Positions 8,610 to 16,588 of a stretch of DNA of 64,000 bases are shown in pieces; positions within the stretch are counted from its first letter, which is position 1, and every line of letters begins with the position of its first letter. This DNA comes from AC-32 sp963716865 (GTDB lineage Bacteria > Actinomycetota > Thermoleophilia > Gaiellales > Gaiellaceae), in assembly GCA_963716865.1 (NCBI GenBank), contig CAVQUF010000003.1:186001-250000 (forward strand), given 5' to 3'. The position numbers were made by a program, and so were the translations under genes. Under the pieces are notes generated by a model. That model was given only the letters and a program-made list of their open reading frames with translations, was not told the origin of the DNA and did not search any database.

Positions 8610-9782
8610 GTGAGCGAGCTTCCGCTGGACGGGCTTCGCGTGCTCGACCTCTCCCGCGTCCTCGCCGGGCCGTACTGCACGATGGTGCTCTCCGACCTCG
8701 GCGCGGAGGTGGTGAAGATCGAGCGGCCGGGCGTCGGCGACGAGACGCGCACCTGGGGCCCGCCGTTCGTCGAGGGCGAGTCGGCCTACTTCCTCGCGGT
8801 CAACCGCGGGAAGCGCAGCGCCGCGCTCGACCTCAACGGCCCGCTGGCGCGCGCGGCGCTCCTGCAGCTGGCCGCGGCCGCCGACGTCGTGGTCGAGAAC
8901 TTCCGCACCGGCGGCGCGGAAGCGCTCGGGGTCGGGTTCGAGCAGCTGCTGGCGGTGAACCCGCGGCTCGTCTACTGCTCGATCACCGGCTTTGGCGACC
9001 GCGAGCCCGCCGGCCGGCCCGGCTACGACTTCGTCATCCAGGCCGAGTCCGGGCTGATGAGCGTCACCGGCGAGGCCGACGGGGCGCCGTCGAAGGTCGG
9101 CGTCGCGGTCGTCGACGTGCTCGCGGGCCTGAACGCGGCCGTCGCCATCCTCGCCGCGCTCCGCCGCCGCGACCGCACCGGCAGCGGCGAGCACGTGGAG
9201 GCGTCGCTCCTGGACAGCGCGCTCAGCGGGCTCGTCAACGTCGCCCAGAGCGTGCTCGTCACCGGCGAGGAGGCGCCCCGCTTCGGCAATGCCCACCGGA
9301 GCGTCGCCCCCTACGAGCCGCTGCGGGCGAAGGACGGCCTGGTCGCGATCGCGGCGGCCAACGACGGGCTCTTCGCGAAGCTCTGCGGAGCTCTCGGGCG
9401 GGACGACCTCCTCGACGACCCACGCTTCGCCACCAACACGGGGCGCGTCGAGCACCGCCCAGAGCTCGCCGCCGAGCTCGAGCGGACCCTCGCAACCCGT
9501 CCTGCCGCCGACTGGATCGAGCTGCTCAACGCCGAGGGAGTGCCCGCGGGAAAGATCCGCGGCGTGCTCGAGGCGCTCGACGCCGCCGGCGGCGAGGCCA
9601 GGATGACCGTCGACCATCCGACGGTCGGGTCGCTCGAGCTCGTGCGTACGGCACCGCGCCTCGGCGGAGTCCCGCCTCCCCTGCCGCCGCCGCTCCTCGG
9701 CGAGCACACGCGCGAGGTGCTTCGGGAGGCCGGCCTCGACGACTCCGAGATCGCCGCGGTCGTCGCCGAGAGCCAGCATTGA
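8610..9782 (+). CDS. CoA-transferase, family III (CaiB/BaiF)
   Basis: A 390-residue cytoplasmic class III CoA-transferase moving CoA between carboxylic acids. The N-terminal block LDLSRVLAGPYCTMVLSDLG (residues 13-32) and EVVKIERPGVGDETR are family signatures. The catalytic Asp of formyl-CoA transferase (Asp169) is matched exactly by Asp169 here, in VAVVDVLAG. The C-terminal GYDFVIQAESGL-to-HPTVGSLELVRTAP arrangement is normal and the length is typical. The GTG start follows GGAGCAG at short spacing. The substrate pair cannot be told from sequence. A hairpin repeat lies immediately downstream. Confidence 0.87.
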   Translation: MSELPLDGLRVLDLSRVLAGPYCTMVLSDLGAEVVKIERPGVGDETRTWGPPFVEGESAYFLAVNRGKRSAALDLNGPLARAALLQLAAAADVVVENFRTGGAEALGVGFEQLLAVNPRLVYCSITGFGDREPAGRPGYDFVIQAESGLMSVTGEADGAPSKVGVAVVDVLAGLNAAVAILAALRRRDRTGSGEHVEASLLDSALSGLVNVAQSVLVTGEEAPRFGNAHRSVAPYEPLRAKDGLVAIAAANDGLFAKLCGALGRDDLLDDPRFATNTGRVEHRPELAAELERTLATRPAADWIELLNAEGVPAGKIRGVLEALDAAGGEARMTVDHPTVGSLELVRTAPRLGGVPPPLPPPLLGEHTREVLREAGLDDSEIAAVVAESQH

Positions 9783-9840
9783 ACGGCCGTACCGGCAAAG
9801 CCGGCACAGCCTCTCACGGTCGGCGTCGCAAGCGAACGCC
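9781..9840 (-). repeat. Dispersed hairpin repeat, copy A (REP-like)
   Basis: Read on the minus strand this 60-bp segment starts GGCGTTCGCTTGCGACGCC and continues to GTGCCGGCTTTGCCGG. It is the same two-hairpin element that occurs four times in tandem at 23878-24121 and once at 49572-49620. The first hairpin pairs GGCG.TCGC with GCGACGCC around a TT loop; the second pairs GCCGGC with itself around TTT. It sits between the convergent ends of the CoA-transferase and ferritin-like genes, where it could also terminate transcription. Confidence 0.75.
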
Positions 9841-9846
9841 TTGGTC

Positions 9847-10356
9847 TCAGCTCAGGCTGTCGGCCTCGAGCTCGCGCAGGAAACCCTCGAACAGGCGGCG
9901 GTGGCCCTCCTCGTCGCGGAGGATCGTGATCGTCATGTCCTGGGTGACCCAGTCGACGCCGTCGGTCACCTCGATGATGCGGTTGTAGTGCTCGATCGCG
10001 CCGGTCTCGGCCTCGATCACGCCGCGGACGATGTGCGCGAGGTCGGTCTGCTGGTCGGGCGGCTGGAGGAAGCTCTGCTCGGCGGTGAAGTCCTCCGAGC
10101 CGGGGACGACGCCGTAGAGCTCCTTGATCCGGTTTCCGAACTGCCGGGCGTGGCCGAGCTCCTCCTCGATGTCCTCCTCGAGCGACTCGCGTATCTCCTG
10201 CGCGCGAAGGCCGTCGGGGTTGATCGCGTTGGCGACGTAGCTCATCACCGTCTCGATCTCCATCCAGTAGGCCCTGGCCAGAAGCTCGACGATCTCCTCG
10301 CGCTTCTCCGTCAGCTCGTCGGACAGGATTCCCTGGGTCGCGGTTCGGGCAGGCAT
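9847..10356 (-). CDS. Ferritin-like domain protein (bacterioferritin/Dps-like)
   Basis: A 169-residue all-helical protein. Helix-1 residues WMEIETVMSYV, the EELGH of the second helix, EAETGAIEHYN in the third and LRDEEGHRR in the fourth supply the Glu/His pattern of a four-helix di-iron bundle. The likely role is iron storage or oxidative-stress protection in the cytoplasm; it could also be a ferritin-like protein without ferroxidase activity. The ATG at 10356 has a strong ribosome site (GGAGGTGA). It lies downstream of Hsp20 on the same strand, separated by a hairpin, so it probably has its own promoter. Confidence 0.82.
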   Translation of the reverse strand: MPARTATQGILSDELTEKREEIVELLARAYWMEIETVMSYVANAINPDGLRAQEIRESLEEDIEEELGHARQFGNRIKELYGVVPGSEDFTAEQSFLQPPDQQTDLAHIVRGVIEAETGAIEHYNRIIEVTDGVDWVTQDMTITILRDEEGHRRLFEGFLRELEADSLS

Positions 10357-10407
10357 TCCGTCACCTCCGGTCTCGTCGGATTCGTTCAGAAAGTAAACCG
10401 AAGAGGA

Positions 10408-10435
10408 CCGGGGCGGCGTAGCACCGTCGCCCCGG
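10408..10435 (-). terminator. Hairpin downstream of hsp20
   Basis: CCGGGGCG at 10408-10415 pairs with CGCCCCGG at 10428-10435, an 8-bp GC stem with a 12-base loop that can pair further. It begins 13 bases after the Hsp20 stop codon in the direction of transcription. No long U run follows, which is common for terminators in high-GC bacteria. Confidence 0.55.
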
Positions 10436-10447
10436 CCTGATCGGCGA

Positions 10448-10870
10448 TCACGTCTTCGCGATCGGGACCTTGTGCGGCTTCGGAGTCGCGAGCTTCGGCG
10501 TGTGCAGCTCGAGCACGCCCTTCGTGAACGTCGCCTTCACGTGCTTCGTGTCGGCGTCCACCGGAAGCTCGAAGCGGCGCTCGAACTCGCGCTCCAGCCG
10601 CTCGCGGAGGCGGAAGGTCTTGTCGGCCTCCTCCTTCCTCTCCGTGCGCTCGCCCTTCACCGTGACCATATGGTCGGTGACCTCGATGCCGAGCTCCTTT
10701 TCCTCGTAGCCGGGCACCTCGAGCTCGACGACGAACTCGTCGTCCGTCTCGTAGATGTCGGCCGCGGGCAGCAGGAGGGGCGCGAAGCCGATCTCCTCGA
10801 AGGCCCGCCGCATGCGGCGCTCCATCGAGTCGATCTCGGTGAACGGCGACCACTTGATGAGCGTGGCCAT
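10448..10870 (-). CDS. Small heat-shock protein Hsp20 (alpha-crystallin domain)
   Basis: A 140-residue cytoplasmic holdase chaperone. The alpha-crystallin domain covers about residues 34-128: DIYETDDEFVVELEVPGY at its start, a middle DHMVTVKGER strand, and FTKGVLELHTPKL near the end. The C-terminal I-x-V/I-type tail reads KVPIAKT. The ATG at 10870 has a near-perfect ribosome site (GGGAGGTGA, seven bases upstream); the longer frame to 10924 is rejected. It is divergent from the CBS protein at 11038. I see no HAIR or CIRCE operator in the 167-bp promoter region. Confidence 0.93.
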   Translation of the reverse strand: MATLIKWSPFTEIDSMERRMRRAFEEIGFAPLLLPAADIYETDDEFVVELEVPGYEEKELGIEVTDHMVTVKGERTERKEEADKTFRLRERLEREFERRFELPVDADTKHVKATFTKGVLELHTPKLATPKPHKVPIAKT

Positions 10871-11037
10871 GAATTCACCTCCCTTCACGGAGTCGCCGTC
10901 ATCGTCGCACCGGCGACCTCGCATGCCATCGGGCCGAACCCCGATCGCCTTGCGGCTTTTCCCGTAGTCGGAGGCGGGTAGCGCCCTGATGCCGGCGCTG
11001 CCAGGGGCGCGCAGAGTGGAGGCGAAGGAGGTGGATT

Positions 11038-11487
11038 ATGAACCAGCAAATGCTGGAGAGCAGCAACGCCGGCCCGTCGTTCGAGCAGCTCACGGTGGCA
11101 GACGCGATGCACCCGGGCGTCCTCACGTGCCCGATCGAGACCCCGCTTCCGACCGTGGCGCGGATGATGGCCACGTATCGGATCCATGCCGTGATCGTCT
11201 TCGGCGAAGACTCGGACGAGACCACGGGCGCCGCGCTGTGGGGGGTCGTGTCCGATCTCGACCTCGTCAAGGCGGCGAGCGCCGGAGCGATCGAGGACCG
11301 GACTGCGGGCGGAACCGCGGTAACCCCGGTGGTCTCGGTCGAGCGAGAAGAGACGCTAGAACGCGCCGCGCAGCTGATGACGGAGCACGAGGTCACGCAT
11401 CTCGTCGTCGTCGACCCCGAGCTGACGCGCCCGATCGGCGTGTTGTCGACGCTCGACCTGGCCCACGCGATCGCGAACTCGGCGTAG
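11038..11487 (+). CDS. CBS domain protein
   Basis: A 149-residue protein made of two CBS motifs (about residues 18-78 and 90-145), forming one Bateman module that normally binds adenosine nucleotides. Visible features are VADAMHPGVLTCPIETPLPTVARMM, GVVSDLDLVKA, and the second repeat ending IGVLSTLDLAHAI. The ATG follows AAGGAGGTGGATT. The adjacent Hsp20 and a second CBS protein at 17141 suggest stress or energy sensing. It is followed eight bases later by the ATP-grasp gene and probably shares its mRNA. Confidence 0.88.
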   Translation: MNQQMLESSNAGPSFEQLTVADAMHPGVLTCPIETPLPTVARMMATYRIHAVIVFGEDSDETTGAALWGVVSDLDLVKAASAGAIEDRTAGGTAVTPVVSVEREETLERAAQLMTEHEVTHLVVVDPELTRPIGVLSTLDLAHAIANSA

Positions 11488-11495
11488 GCGGCGGC

Positions 11496-12371
11496 ATGAG
11501 CCGGGTCGGCGTCATCGGGTACGCGCAGCCTGCGAACGTCGAGCTCGTTGCCGCCTGGGAGGCAGCGGGCATCGACGCCGCGCTCATCGCTCCACAGGAG
11601 GCGCTCTCGGAGCTGACGGTCGGAGACGTCGCGATCGGCCGGCTCGACGTCCTCCAGACGCTCGACGGCGTCGAGCCGGGTCTCGAGGAGCTCGACCGGC
11701 TCGAGACCCAGGGGGTGATCGTGCTGAACCGCTCGGCGGCCCTCCTGGCCGCGCACGACAAGCTCCTCACCGATCTCTGTCTGGCGCGGGCCGAGATTCG
11801 CAGGCCTCCGGCGACGCACGCGGTCAACGCCGAGGAGCTTCGGCGACTACCGCTGCCGCTCGTGGTCAAGCCGCGCTTCGGGAGCTGGGGTCGCGACGTC
11901 TTCCGCTGCAGGAATCTCGACGAGCTCGAGGCCTGCCTGGCGGAGATCGCCGGCCGGCGCTGGTTCCAGAAGAACGGCGCGGTCGCTCAGGAGCTGATGC
12001 CCTCGCCCGGTTTCGACCTGCGCGTGGTCGTCGCCGGCGGCCAGGTCGTCGGGGCGGCCGAGCGCGTCGCGCGGGCGGGTGAGTGGCGGACGAATGTCTC
12101 CCTCGGTGGGAGCCTGCGGCCGGCGCATCTTCCAACCGAGGCCCGCGAGCTCGCGGTCGCCGCCGCCGCCGCGCTCGACGCCGACCTCATCGGAGTCGAC
12201 CTGCTCCCGGTTCCCGACGGCTACACGGTCATCGAGATGAACGGCGCGATCGAGTTCGACGGCCGCTACTCGCTGCCCGGCGCCGTCATCTACGCGGCGA
12301 TCGCGGATGCGCTCGCGCTCGTTCCCGCCGACCCGGTCGCTCTGGGAAAGGAGCCGAGCTCGCGTCCGTGA
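11496..12371 (+). CDS. ATP-grasp (RimK-like) ligase
   Basis: A 291-residue enzyme of the ATP-grasp superfamily. Residues 1-100 form a pre-ATP-grasp domain. LPLVVKPRFGSWGRDVF (about 119-135) is the ATP-binding strand-loop with its Lys, VAQELMPSPGFDLRVVVAGG is the next lobe, and VIEMNGAIEFDGRYS near residue 250 holds the metal-binding Glu and Asn. RimK-like ligases join an amino acid or amine to a carboxylate, for example in glutamate tailing, lysine biosynthesis (LysX) or pterin modification. LysX partners are absent here, so the substrate is unknown. Confidence 0.82.
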   Translation: MSRVGVIGYAQPANVELVAAWEAAGIDAALIAPQEALSELTVGDVAIGRLDVLQTLDGVEPGLEELDRLETQGVIVLNRSAALLAAHDKLLTDLCLARAEIRRPPATHAVNAEELRRLPLPLVVKPRFGSWGRDVFRCRNLDELEACLAEIAGRRWFQKNGAVAQELMPSPGFDLRVVVAGGQVVGAAERVARAGEWRTNVSLGGSLRPAHLPTEARELAVAAAAALDADLIGVDLLPVPDGYTVIEMNGAIEFDGRYSLPGAVIYAAIADALALVPADPVALGKEPSSRP

Positions 12372-12411
12372 CGAGCCGGCGGCGGAACGTCGACGCGCGC
12401 GTCGGCCGCAC

Positions 12412-13848
12412 TCACGGCTCCGTGTTCGTTCCTGCACGAAGCCGGCCCGCAACGCCCGCAGCCAGAGCGGCGCCGGCGACAGCCTCGGCGACCGCCGGAG
12501 ACGCCCGACGGTCGAACACGCTCGGGATCACGTAGTCGGCCTCGAGGTGGTCGGGTTCGACGACCGCGGCCAGGGCATGGGCCGCCGCGAGCTCCATCTC
12601 GCGCGTGATCGCGGTCGCCCGCGCGTCGAGCGCGCCGCGGAACACGCCGGGGAACACGAGCACGTTGTTGATCTGGTTCGGGTAGTCGGAGCGTCCGGTC
12701 CCGACGACTGCGACGAGCTGCTCGATCTCCTCGGGAGAGATCTCCGGAGTCGGGTTCGCCATCGCGAAGACGATCGCGTCCTCGGCCATGGAACGGATGC
12801 CGTGGATGCTGACGGCGCCGGGGCCAGAGAGGCCGATGAACACGTCGGCGCCCGCGAGCGCCTCGTCCGCCGTCGCGGACCGCCCGTTCGGGTTCGTCTC
12901 TTCCGCGAGAGCCGCTTTGAACGGGTCCAGGCCGAGCCGCCCCGGGCAGAGGACGCCTTTCCGGTCGCAAGAGAGGACCTGCGCAGCGCCGGCCGAGAGG
13001 AGCATTCTCGCCGTCGACGCCCCCGCCGCCCCCGCGCCGGTGACGACGACGCGCGCATCCTCGAGCCTCTTGCCGACGACCCGGAGCGCGTTCAACAGGG
13101 CGGCCAGGACGACGATCGCAGTCCCGTGCTGATCGTCGTGAAAGACGGGGATCTGCAGCTCCTCGCGCAGACGCGTCTCGATCTCGAAACAGCGGGGCGC
13201 GGAGATGTCCTCGAGGTTGATTCCCCCGAACACCGGGGCGACGGCAGCGACCGTTCGCACGATCTCGTCCGGGTCCGTCGTCGCCAGGCAGAGCGGCCAG
13301 GCGTCGATCCCGCCGAACTCCTTGAAGAGGATCGCCTTGCCTTCCATCACCGGAAGGGCCGCCTCAGGGCCGATGTCTCCGAGCCCGAGCACCGCGGTGC
13401 CGTCGGTGACGACCGCGACCGCGTTGTGCTTGATCGTCAGGTTCCAAACCTTCTCCGGGTCGTCGGCGATCGCGCGGCAGACGCGGGCCACCCCGGGCGT
13501 GTACGCCATCGAGAGGTCGTCGCGCGTCTTCAGCGGCGCCTTGGAGACGACCTCGAGCTTGCCGCCGAGGTGAAGCAGGAACGTCCGGTCGGAGACGTGC
13601 TCGACCTCGATCCCGTCGACCGCGCGAACAGCCTCGACGATGCGCTGGATGTGCGCCTCGTCGTCGGCGAGAACCGTGACGTCGCGGATCTTCTTCCCCC
13701 GCTCCACGCGGACCAGGTCGATCGCCCCGAGGAGGCCGCCGGCCTCCCCGATCGCGCTCGCAAGCCTCGCGAAGGAGCCGGGCTGGTTCTCGAGGTGGAC
13801 CCGCAGGGTCGCGCTGAAGGACGCTGAGGGATGATGCGACGTAGCCAC
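12412..13848 (-). CDS. NAD(P)-dependent malic enzyme with N-terminal ACT domain
   Basis: A 478-residue enzyme converting malate to pyruvate and CO2. An ACT regulatory domain occupies about residues 7-85 (SFSATLRVHLENQPGSFARL). The malic-enzyme domain follows, with SMAYTPGVARVC, VTDGTAVLGLGDIGPEAALPVMEGKA-type active-site strand, PVFHDDQHGTAIV with the metal-binding Asp pair, and the Rossmann motif VTGAGAAGAS. Length and order match ACT-malic enzymes of actinobacteria. I chose the GTG at 13848 because the ACT domain starts six residues later; an ATG at 13884 or GTG at 13896 is possible. No clear ribosome site settles it. Confidence 0.9.
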   Translation of the reverse strand: MATSHHPSASFSATLRVHLENQPGSFARLASAIGEAGGLLGAIDLVRVERGKKIRDVTVLADDEAHIQRIVEAVRAVDGIEVEHVSDRTFLLHLGGKLEVVSKAPLKTRDDLSMAYTPGVARVCRAIADDPEKVWNLTIKHNAVAVVTDGTAVLGLGDIGPEAALPVMEGKAILFKEFGGIDAWPLCLATTDPDEIVRTVAAVAPVFGGINLEDISAPRCFEIETRLREELQIPVFHDDQHGTAIVVLAALLNALRVVGKRLEDARVVVTGAGAAGASTARMLLSAGAAQVLSCDRKGVLCPGRLGLDPFKAALAEETNPNGRSATADEALAGADVFIGLSGPGAVSIHGIRSMAEDAIVFAMANPTPEISPEEIEQLVAVVGTGRSDYPNQINNVLVFPGVFRGALDARATAITREMELAAAHALAAVVEPDHLEADYVIPSVFDRRASPAVAEAVAGAALAAGVAGRLRAGTNTEP

Positions 13849-13945
13849 GCCTGTGAGTCTGGCCCGATGCGAGCCTCCGGCCATCCGCAGCGCCACCGAA
13901 CGCCGCTGCGGCTTTCCCCGGATACGGCTCCCGCAAGCCCTCCGA

Positions 13946-14479
13946 TCAGATGGGCCAGCTGGGCTGAACGGGCACGGGCCGGTTCACCCAGTCGCGATAG
14001 GCCTCGCTCGGCTCGGTCGTCTCCTCCGGCGTGGACGCGTCGTAGCGCGCGGCCTTCTCGTTGCGCGGGTAGTGCAGCTCGTTGCCCTCGCCCCTTACGC
14101 CGACCATGAGGATCGCGCAGGGCCCGTCGCCGGCGCCGACGAGGATGTGGTCCGTCCCCGGGGCGCAGTGGAAGAAGTCCCAGGCCCGGAGACGGCGCTC
14201 CTCGTCCTCGACGAGCAGCAGGCACTCGCCCGAGAGCACGAGGAAGTCCTCCTGCACGCTCTCGGAGTGGTAGCGGCCGTTCGGCTGGCCGGGCTGGAGG
14301 ACGTGGACGCCGATGCCGTACTGCTCGAACGGTGCGTCCTCGCTCTCGAAGCTCGTCCACTCGCCGCCCCTGTCGTGGCGGTTCCACCTGGCGTCCGCGA
14401 GGTTGAGCACGTACCACCCGCGCGACGCGACGATCGCGCCCTCGAGGGTCTGCTCGATCTTCGCCTCCTCGACCGGCAC
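13946..14479 (-). CDS. Cupin domain protein
   Basis: A 177-residue single-domain cupin. The two conserved motifs are visible: GRYHSESVQEDFLVLSGECLL at about residues 68-88 and the second strand pair ending DFFHCAPGTDHILVGAGDGPCAIL. The His and Glu of motif 1 and His of motif 2 can bind a metal. The N-terminal half carries the Asp/Arg-rich WYVLNLADARWNRHDRGGEW block seen in a family of uncharacterised actinobacterial cupins. The reaction is unknown. It is divergent from the epimerase at 14510 across 30 bp and upstream of malic enzyme on the same strand. Confidence 0.82.
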   Translation of the reverse strand: MPVEEAKIEQTLEGAIVASRGWYVLNLADARWNRHDRGGEWTSFESEDAPFEQYGIGVHVLQPGQPNGRYHSESVQEDFLVLSGECLLLVEDEERRLRAWDFFHCAPGTDHILVGAGDGPCAILMVGVRGEGNELHYPRNEKAARYDASTPEETTEPSEAYRDWVNRPVPVQPSWPI

Positions 14480-14509
14480 GGCCCGACCCTACCCGACTAG
14501 ATTCCCACC

Positions 14510-15490
14510 ATGCGACTGCTCGTCCTCGGCGGAACGAAGTTCCTCGGCCGCACGGTGGTCGAGGCCGCGCTCGCGCGCGGGGACGAGGTCACGCTCTTCA
14601 ACCGCGGGCAGACGAACCCGGAGCTCTTCCCCGAGGTCGAGAAGCTGCGCGGCGACCGCGACGGCGGCCTCTCTGCACTCGAAGGCCGCGAGTGGGACGC
14701 GGTGATCGACCCGTCCGGCTTCGTCCCGCGGCTCGTGCGCGACTCGGCCGAGCTGCTCCGGGGCTCGGTCGGCCACTACCTGTTCGTCTCGAGCGGCTCG
14801 GTCTACGCCGAGTCGTATCCCGGCTTCGACGAGACGACGCCCACCGTGGAGCTGACCGAGCCGGAGAGCGAGGACGTCCTGGCCCACTACGGGGCGCTCA
14901 AGGCCGCCTGCGAGCAGGTCGTCGCCGAGGTCTTTCCCGACGCGCACACGAACGCGCGCGCTGGGCTGATCGTGGGGCCGCACGACCCGACCGGCCGCTT
15001 CACCTACTGGCCGCTGCGCGTCGCGGCCGGCGGGGAGCTGCTCGCGCCCGCGCCGCCCGGGCGGCTGGTGCAGTTCATCGACGTCCGCGACCTCGCCGAG
15101 TGGATGGTGGAAGCCTGCGACCGCCGCCACGTGGGCACGTTCAACGCGACGGGCGAGCCCGTGAGCTTCAGCGAGCTCCTGGCCGCCTGCGGCAACGCCG
15201 ACCCGGTCTGGGTCTCCGACGAGTTCCTGGTCGAGCACGAGGTCGAGCCCTTCAGCGAGCTTCCGTTCTGGATCCCGGGAGAGGAGGCGGCGTTCCTGCA
15301 GGCGAGCGTCGCCAAGGCGGTCGCCGCCGGGCTCCGCTTCCGGCCGCTCGACGTGACGGTGCGCGACACGCTCTCGTGGGCGCAGGAGGCGGGCGAGCAG
15401 CTCGTCACCGATCGCGGCCTGCGGCAGGGACGCGCCGGCCTCGACCCGGCGAAGGAGGCGGAGCTTCTGGCCGCCTGGCGTTCGAGCTGA
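14510..15490 (+). CDS. NAD-dependent epimerase/dehydratase (atypical SDR)
   Basis: A 326-residue Rossmann protein. The dinucleotide loop is LGGTKFLGRTV at residues 5-15. The Tyr-x-x-x-Lys pair is HYGALKAACEQ near residue 128. The substrate region contains GLIVGPHDPTGRFTYWPLRV. The sequence resembles the reductase subgroup that includes chloroplast CSP41/isoflavone-like proteins, so it may act on a nucleotide sugar or another small molecule. The N-terminus starts directly on the Rossmann strand, supporting the ATG at 14510. It converges with the MarR gene; a perfect palindrome lies between the two stops. Confidence 0.83.
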   Translation: MRLLVLGGTKFLGRTVVEAALARGDEVTLFNRGQTNPELFPEVEKLRGDRDGGLSALEGREWDAVIDPSGFVPRLVRDSAELLRGSVGHYLFVSSGSVYAESYPGFDETTPTVELTEPESEDVLAHYGALKAACEQVVAEVFPDAHTNARAGLIVGPHDPTGRFTYWPLRVAAGGELLAPAPPGRLVQFIDVRDLAEWMVEACDRRHVGTFNATGEPVSFSELLAACGNADPVWVSDEFLVEHEVEPFSELPFWIPGEEAAFLQASVAKAVAAGLRFRPLDVTVRDTLSWAQEAGEQLVTDRGLRQGRAGLDPAKEAELLAAWRSS

Positions 15491-15495
15491 AGACC

Positions 15496-15514
15496 TAGTA
15501 ACAGACTGTTACTA
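15496..15514. other. Perfect AT-rich palindrome between convergent genes
   Basis: TAGTAACAG and CTGTTACTA flank a single A, giving a perfect 9-bp inverted repeat between the stops of the epimerase and MarR genes. Its low GC content and lack of a U tract make it an unusual terminator. It has the form of a regulator binding site, but no start codon is nearby on either side. Confidence 0.6.
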
Positions 15515-15524
15515 AGTGGCGGGG

Positions 15525-16022
15525 CTACGCCGTGCAGTCGGCGGTTGCGCCGTGCGCGCCTTCGAGCGGCAGGCGGTGGAGCAGGTCGCGCAGCGTCTCG
15601 AGCTCCTCGCCGGAGAAGCGCTCGGCGAAGACGCCGCGGATGTCCGCGACGTGGGTCTTCGCCGCCTCGCGCAGCTTGGCCAGGCCGTCGTCGGTCAGCA
15701 GTGCGTAGGTCACCCGCGCGTCGCTCTCGCAGGACGCGCGCTCGACGTAGCCGCTCTGCTCCAGGCCCGCCAGGAGGCGGGTGATCCCGGACGGCGTGAG
15801 CAGGACCTCCTCGGAGAGGTCGACGCGGCGCATCCTGCGCTCGGGCGCATGCGCGAGGCGCAGCAGCACCTCGTAGGCGCTGAGCGTCAGCCCGTGCCCG
15901 GCGACGAGCTCGGCGTTGAAGCGCCGCGTGATCGAGGCATGCGCACGCAGCAGGCCGGCCCAGGCCTCGATCTCGACTCCTCCACGCGGTGGTGCTTGCG
16001 TACTCAATACTTGACGCCTCAA
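15525..16022 (-). CDS. MarR family transcriptional regulator
   Basis: A 165-residue winged-helix regulator. Helices and wing are recognisable: GLTLSAYEVLLRLAHAP, the recognition helix region LLTPSGITRLLAGLEQSGYVER (about residues 75-96), and the wing DARVTYALLTDDGLAKL. It should act as a dimer that leaves DNA on binding a phenolic or oxidised ligand. It is divergent from yceI and three TTGA/TCAA inverted repeats lie in between, so it likely represses both. The start is uncertain: TTG at 16022 and TTG at 16007 both lack a good ribosome site; 16007 would leave the operators outside the gene. Confidence 0.87.
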   Translation of the reverse strand: MRRQVLSTQAPPRGGVEIEAWAGLLRAHASITRRFNAELVAGHGLTLSAYEVLLRLAHAPERRMRRVDLSEEVLLTPSGITRLLAGLEQSGYVERASCESDARVTYALLTDDGLAKLREAAKTHVADIRGVFAERFSGEELETLRDLLHRLPLEGAHGATADCTA

Positions 16023-16053
16023 CTTTCTTTCGCTACGATTGTTGACAGCTCAA
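16004..16053. promoter_or_regulatory. MarR operators and yceI promoter
   Basis: TTGACG at 16011-16016 and TACGAT at 16034-16039, with 17 bases between, form a good sigma-70-type promoter for yceI (start 16080). Two copies of an inverted repeat overlap it: TACTTGACGCCTCAA at 16008-16022 on the plus strand and its counterpart TACTTGAGCTGTCAA on the minus strand (16056-16042). The TTGA-N4-TCAA cores start 31 bp apart, three helical turns. A third, overlapping TCAA-N3-TTGA lies at 16004-16014. A dimer on the first would cover the -35 box, and one on the second the start point. Confidence 0.75.
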
Positions 16054-16079
16054 GTATATCCAAAGAGGAGGACAACGCA

Positions 16080-16583
16080 ATGTCCGCAGTTGCCAGCAAG
16101 ACGCTCATCCCGACAGGCACCTGGGTCGTCGATCCGGTTCACACGACGATCGGCTTCCAGGTGACCGACACCACCGACCTGTTCAGCACGATCGTCGGCC
16201 GCTTCACCGAGCTCGAGGGCCGGATCGAGGGCGGCGACGAGCCGTCGTTCGCCGGCGCGGTCCACGTCTCGAGCCTGCACACCGACCACGAGCAGCGCGA
16301 CGCGCACCTGCTCTCGGCCGACTTTCTGGAGGCCGACAAGCATCCCGAGATCCGCTTCCGCTCCACCTCGATCGAGCCCACCGGTGACGACCGGTTCGTC
16401 GTCCGCGGCGAGCTGAGCGTCAAGGAGACGCCGTTCGAGATCGAGCTCGAGACCCGCGTCCGCGGTGTCGGCCGCGGCCAGCTCGGCGACGAGCGGCTCG
16501 TCCTCGACGCGCGCGGCGCGTTCGAGTGGGGCACGACCACCGTCGAGCTCACGGTCGCCGTCTCGGCGGCCAGGGAGGCGTAA
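16080..16583 (+). CDS. YceI family protein (isoprenoid-binding lipocalin-like)
   Basis: A 167-residue YceI-domain protein. The characteristic start GTWVVDPVHTTIGFQV (about residues 13-28), the middle SLHTDHEQRDAHLLSADFLEA and the closing antiparallel strands are all present. YceI proteins form a lipocalin-like barrel that binds polyprenyl chains such as quinone precursors. No signal peptide is seen, so this copy is cytoplasmic. The ATG follows AGAGGAGGAC. Divergence from MarR with operators between them, and the FMN reductase downstream, suggest a response to quinone-like or oxidative compounds. Confidence 0.92.
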   Translation: MSAVASKTLIPTGTWVVDPVHTTIGFQVTDTTDLFSTIVGRFTELEGRIEGGDEPSFAGAVHVSSLHTDHEQRDAHLLSADFLEADKHPEIRFRSTSIEPTGDDRFVVRGELSVKETPFEIELETRVRGVGRGQLGDERLVLDARGAFEWGTTTVELTVAVSAAREA

Positions 16584-16588
16584 TCGCG

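Noticed and set aside
5108..8752. Very long open frame of 1214 codons on the minus strand across the P-type ATPase
   Set aside because: It is the antisense shadow of a high-GC gene: strongly biased composition (Glu/Arg/Asp/Gly), no domain, and the plus strand encodes a complete MgtA-like pump.
10871..11037. HAIR or CIRCE heat-shock operator upstream of hsp20
   Set aside because: I looked for CTTGAGT/ACTCAAG and TTAGCACTC-type inverted repeats and found none in the 167-bp region.
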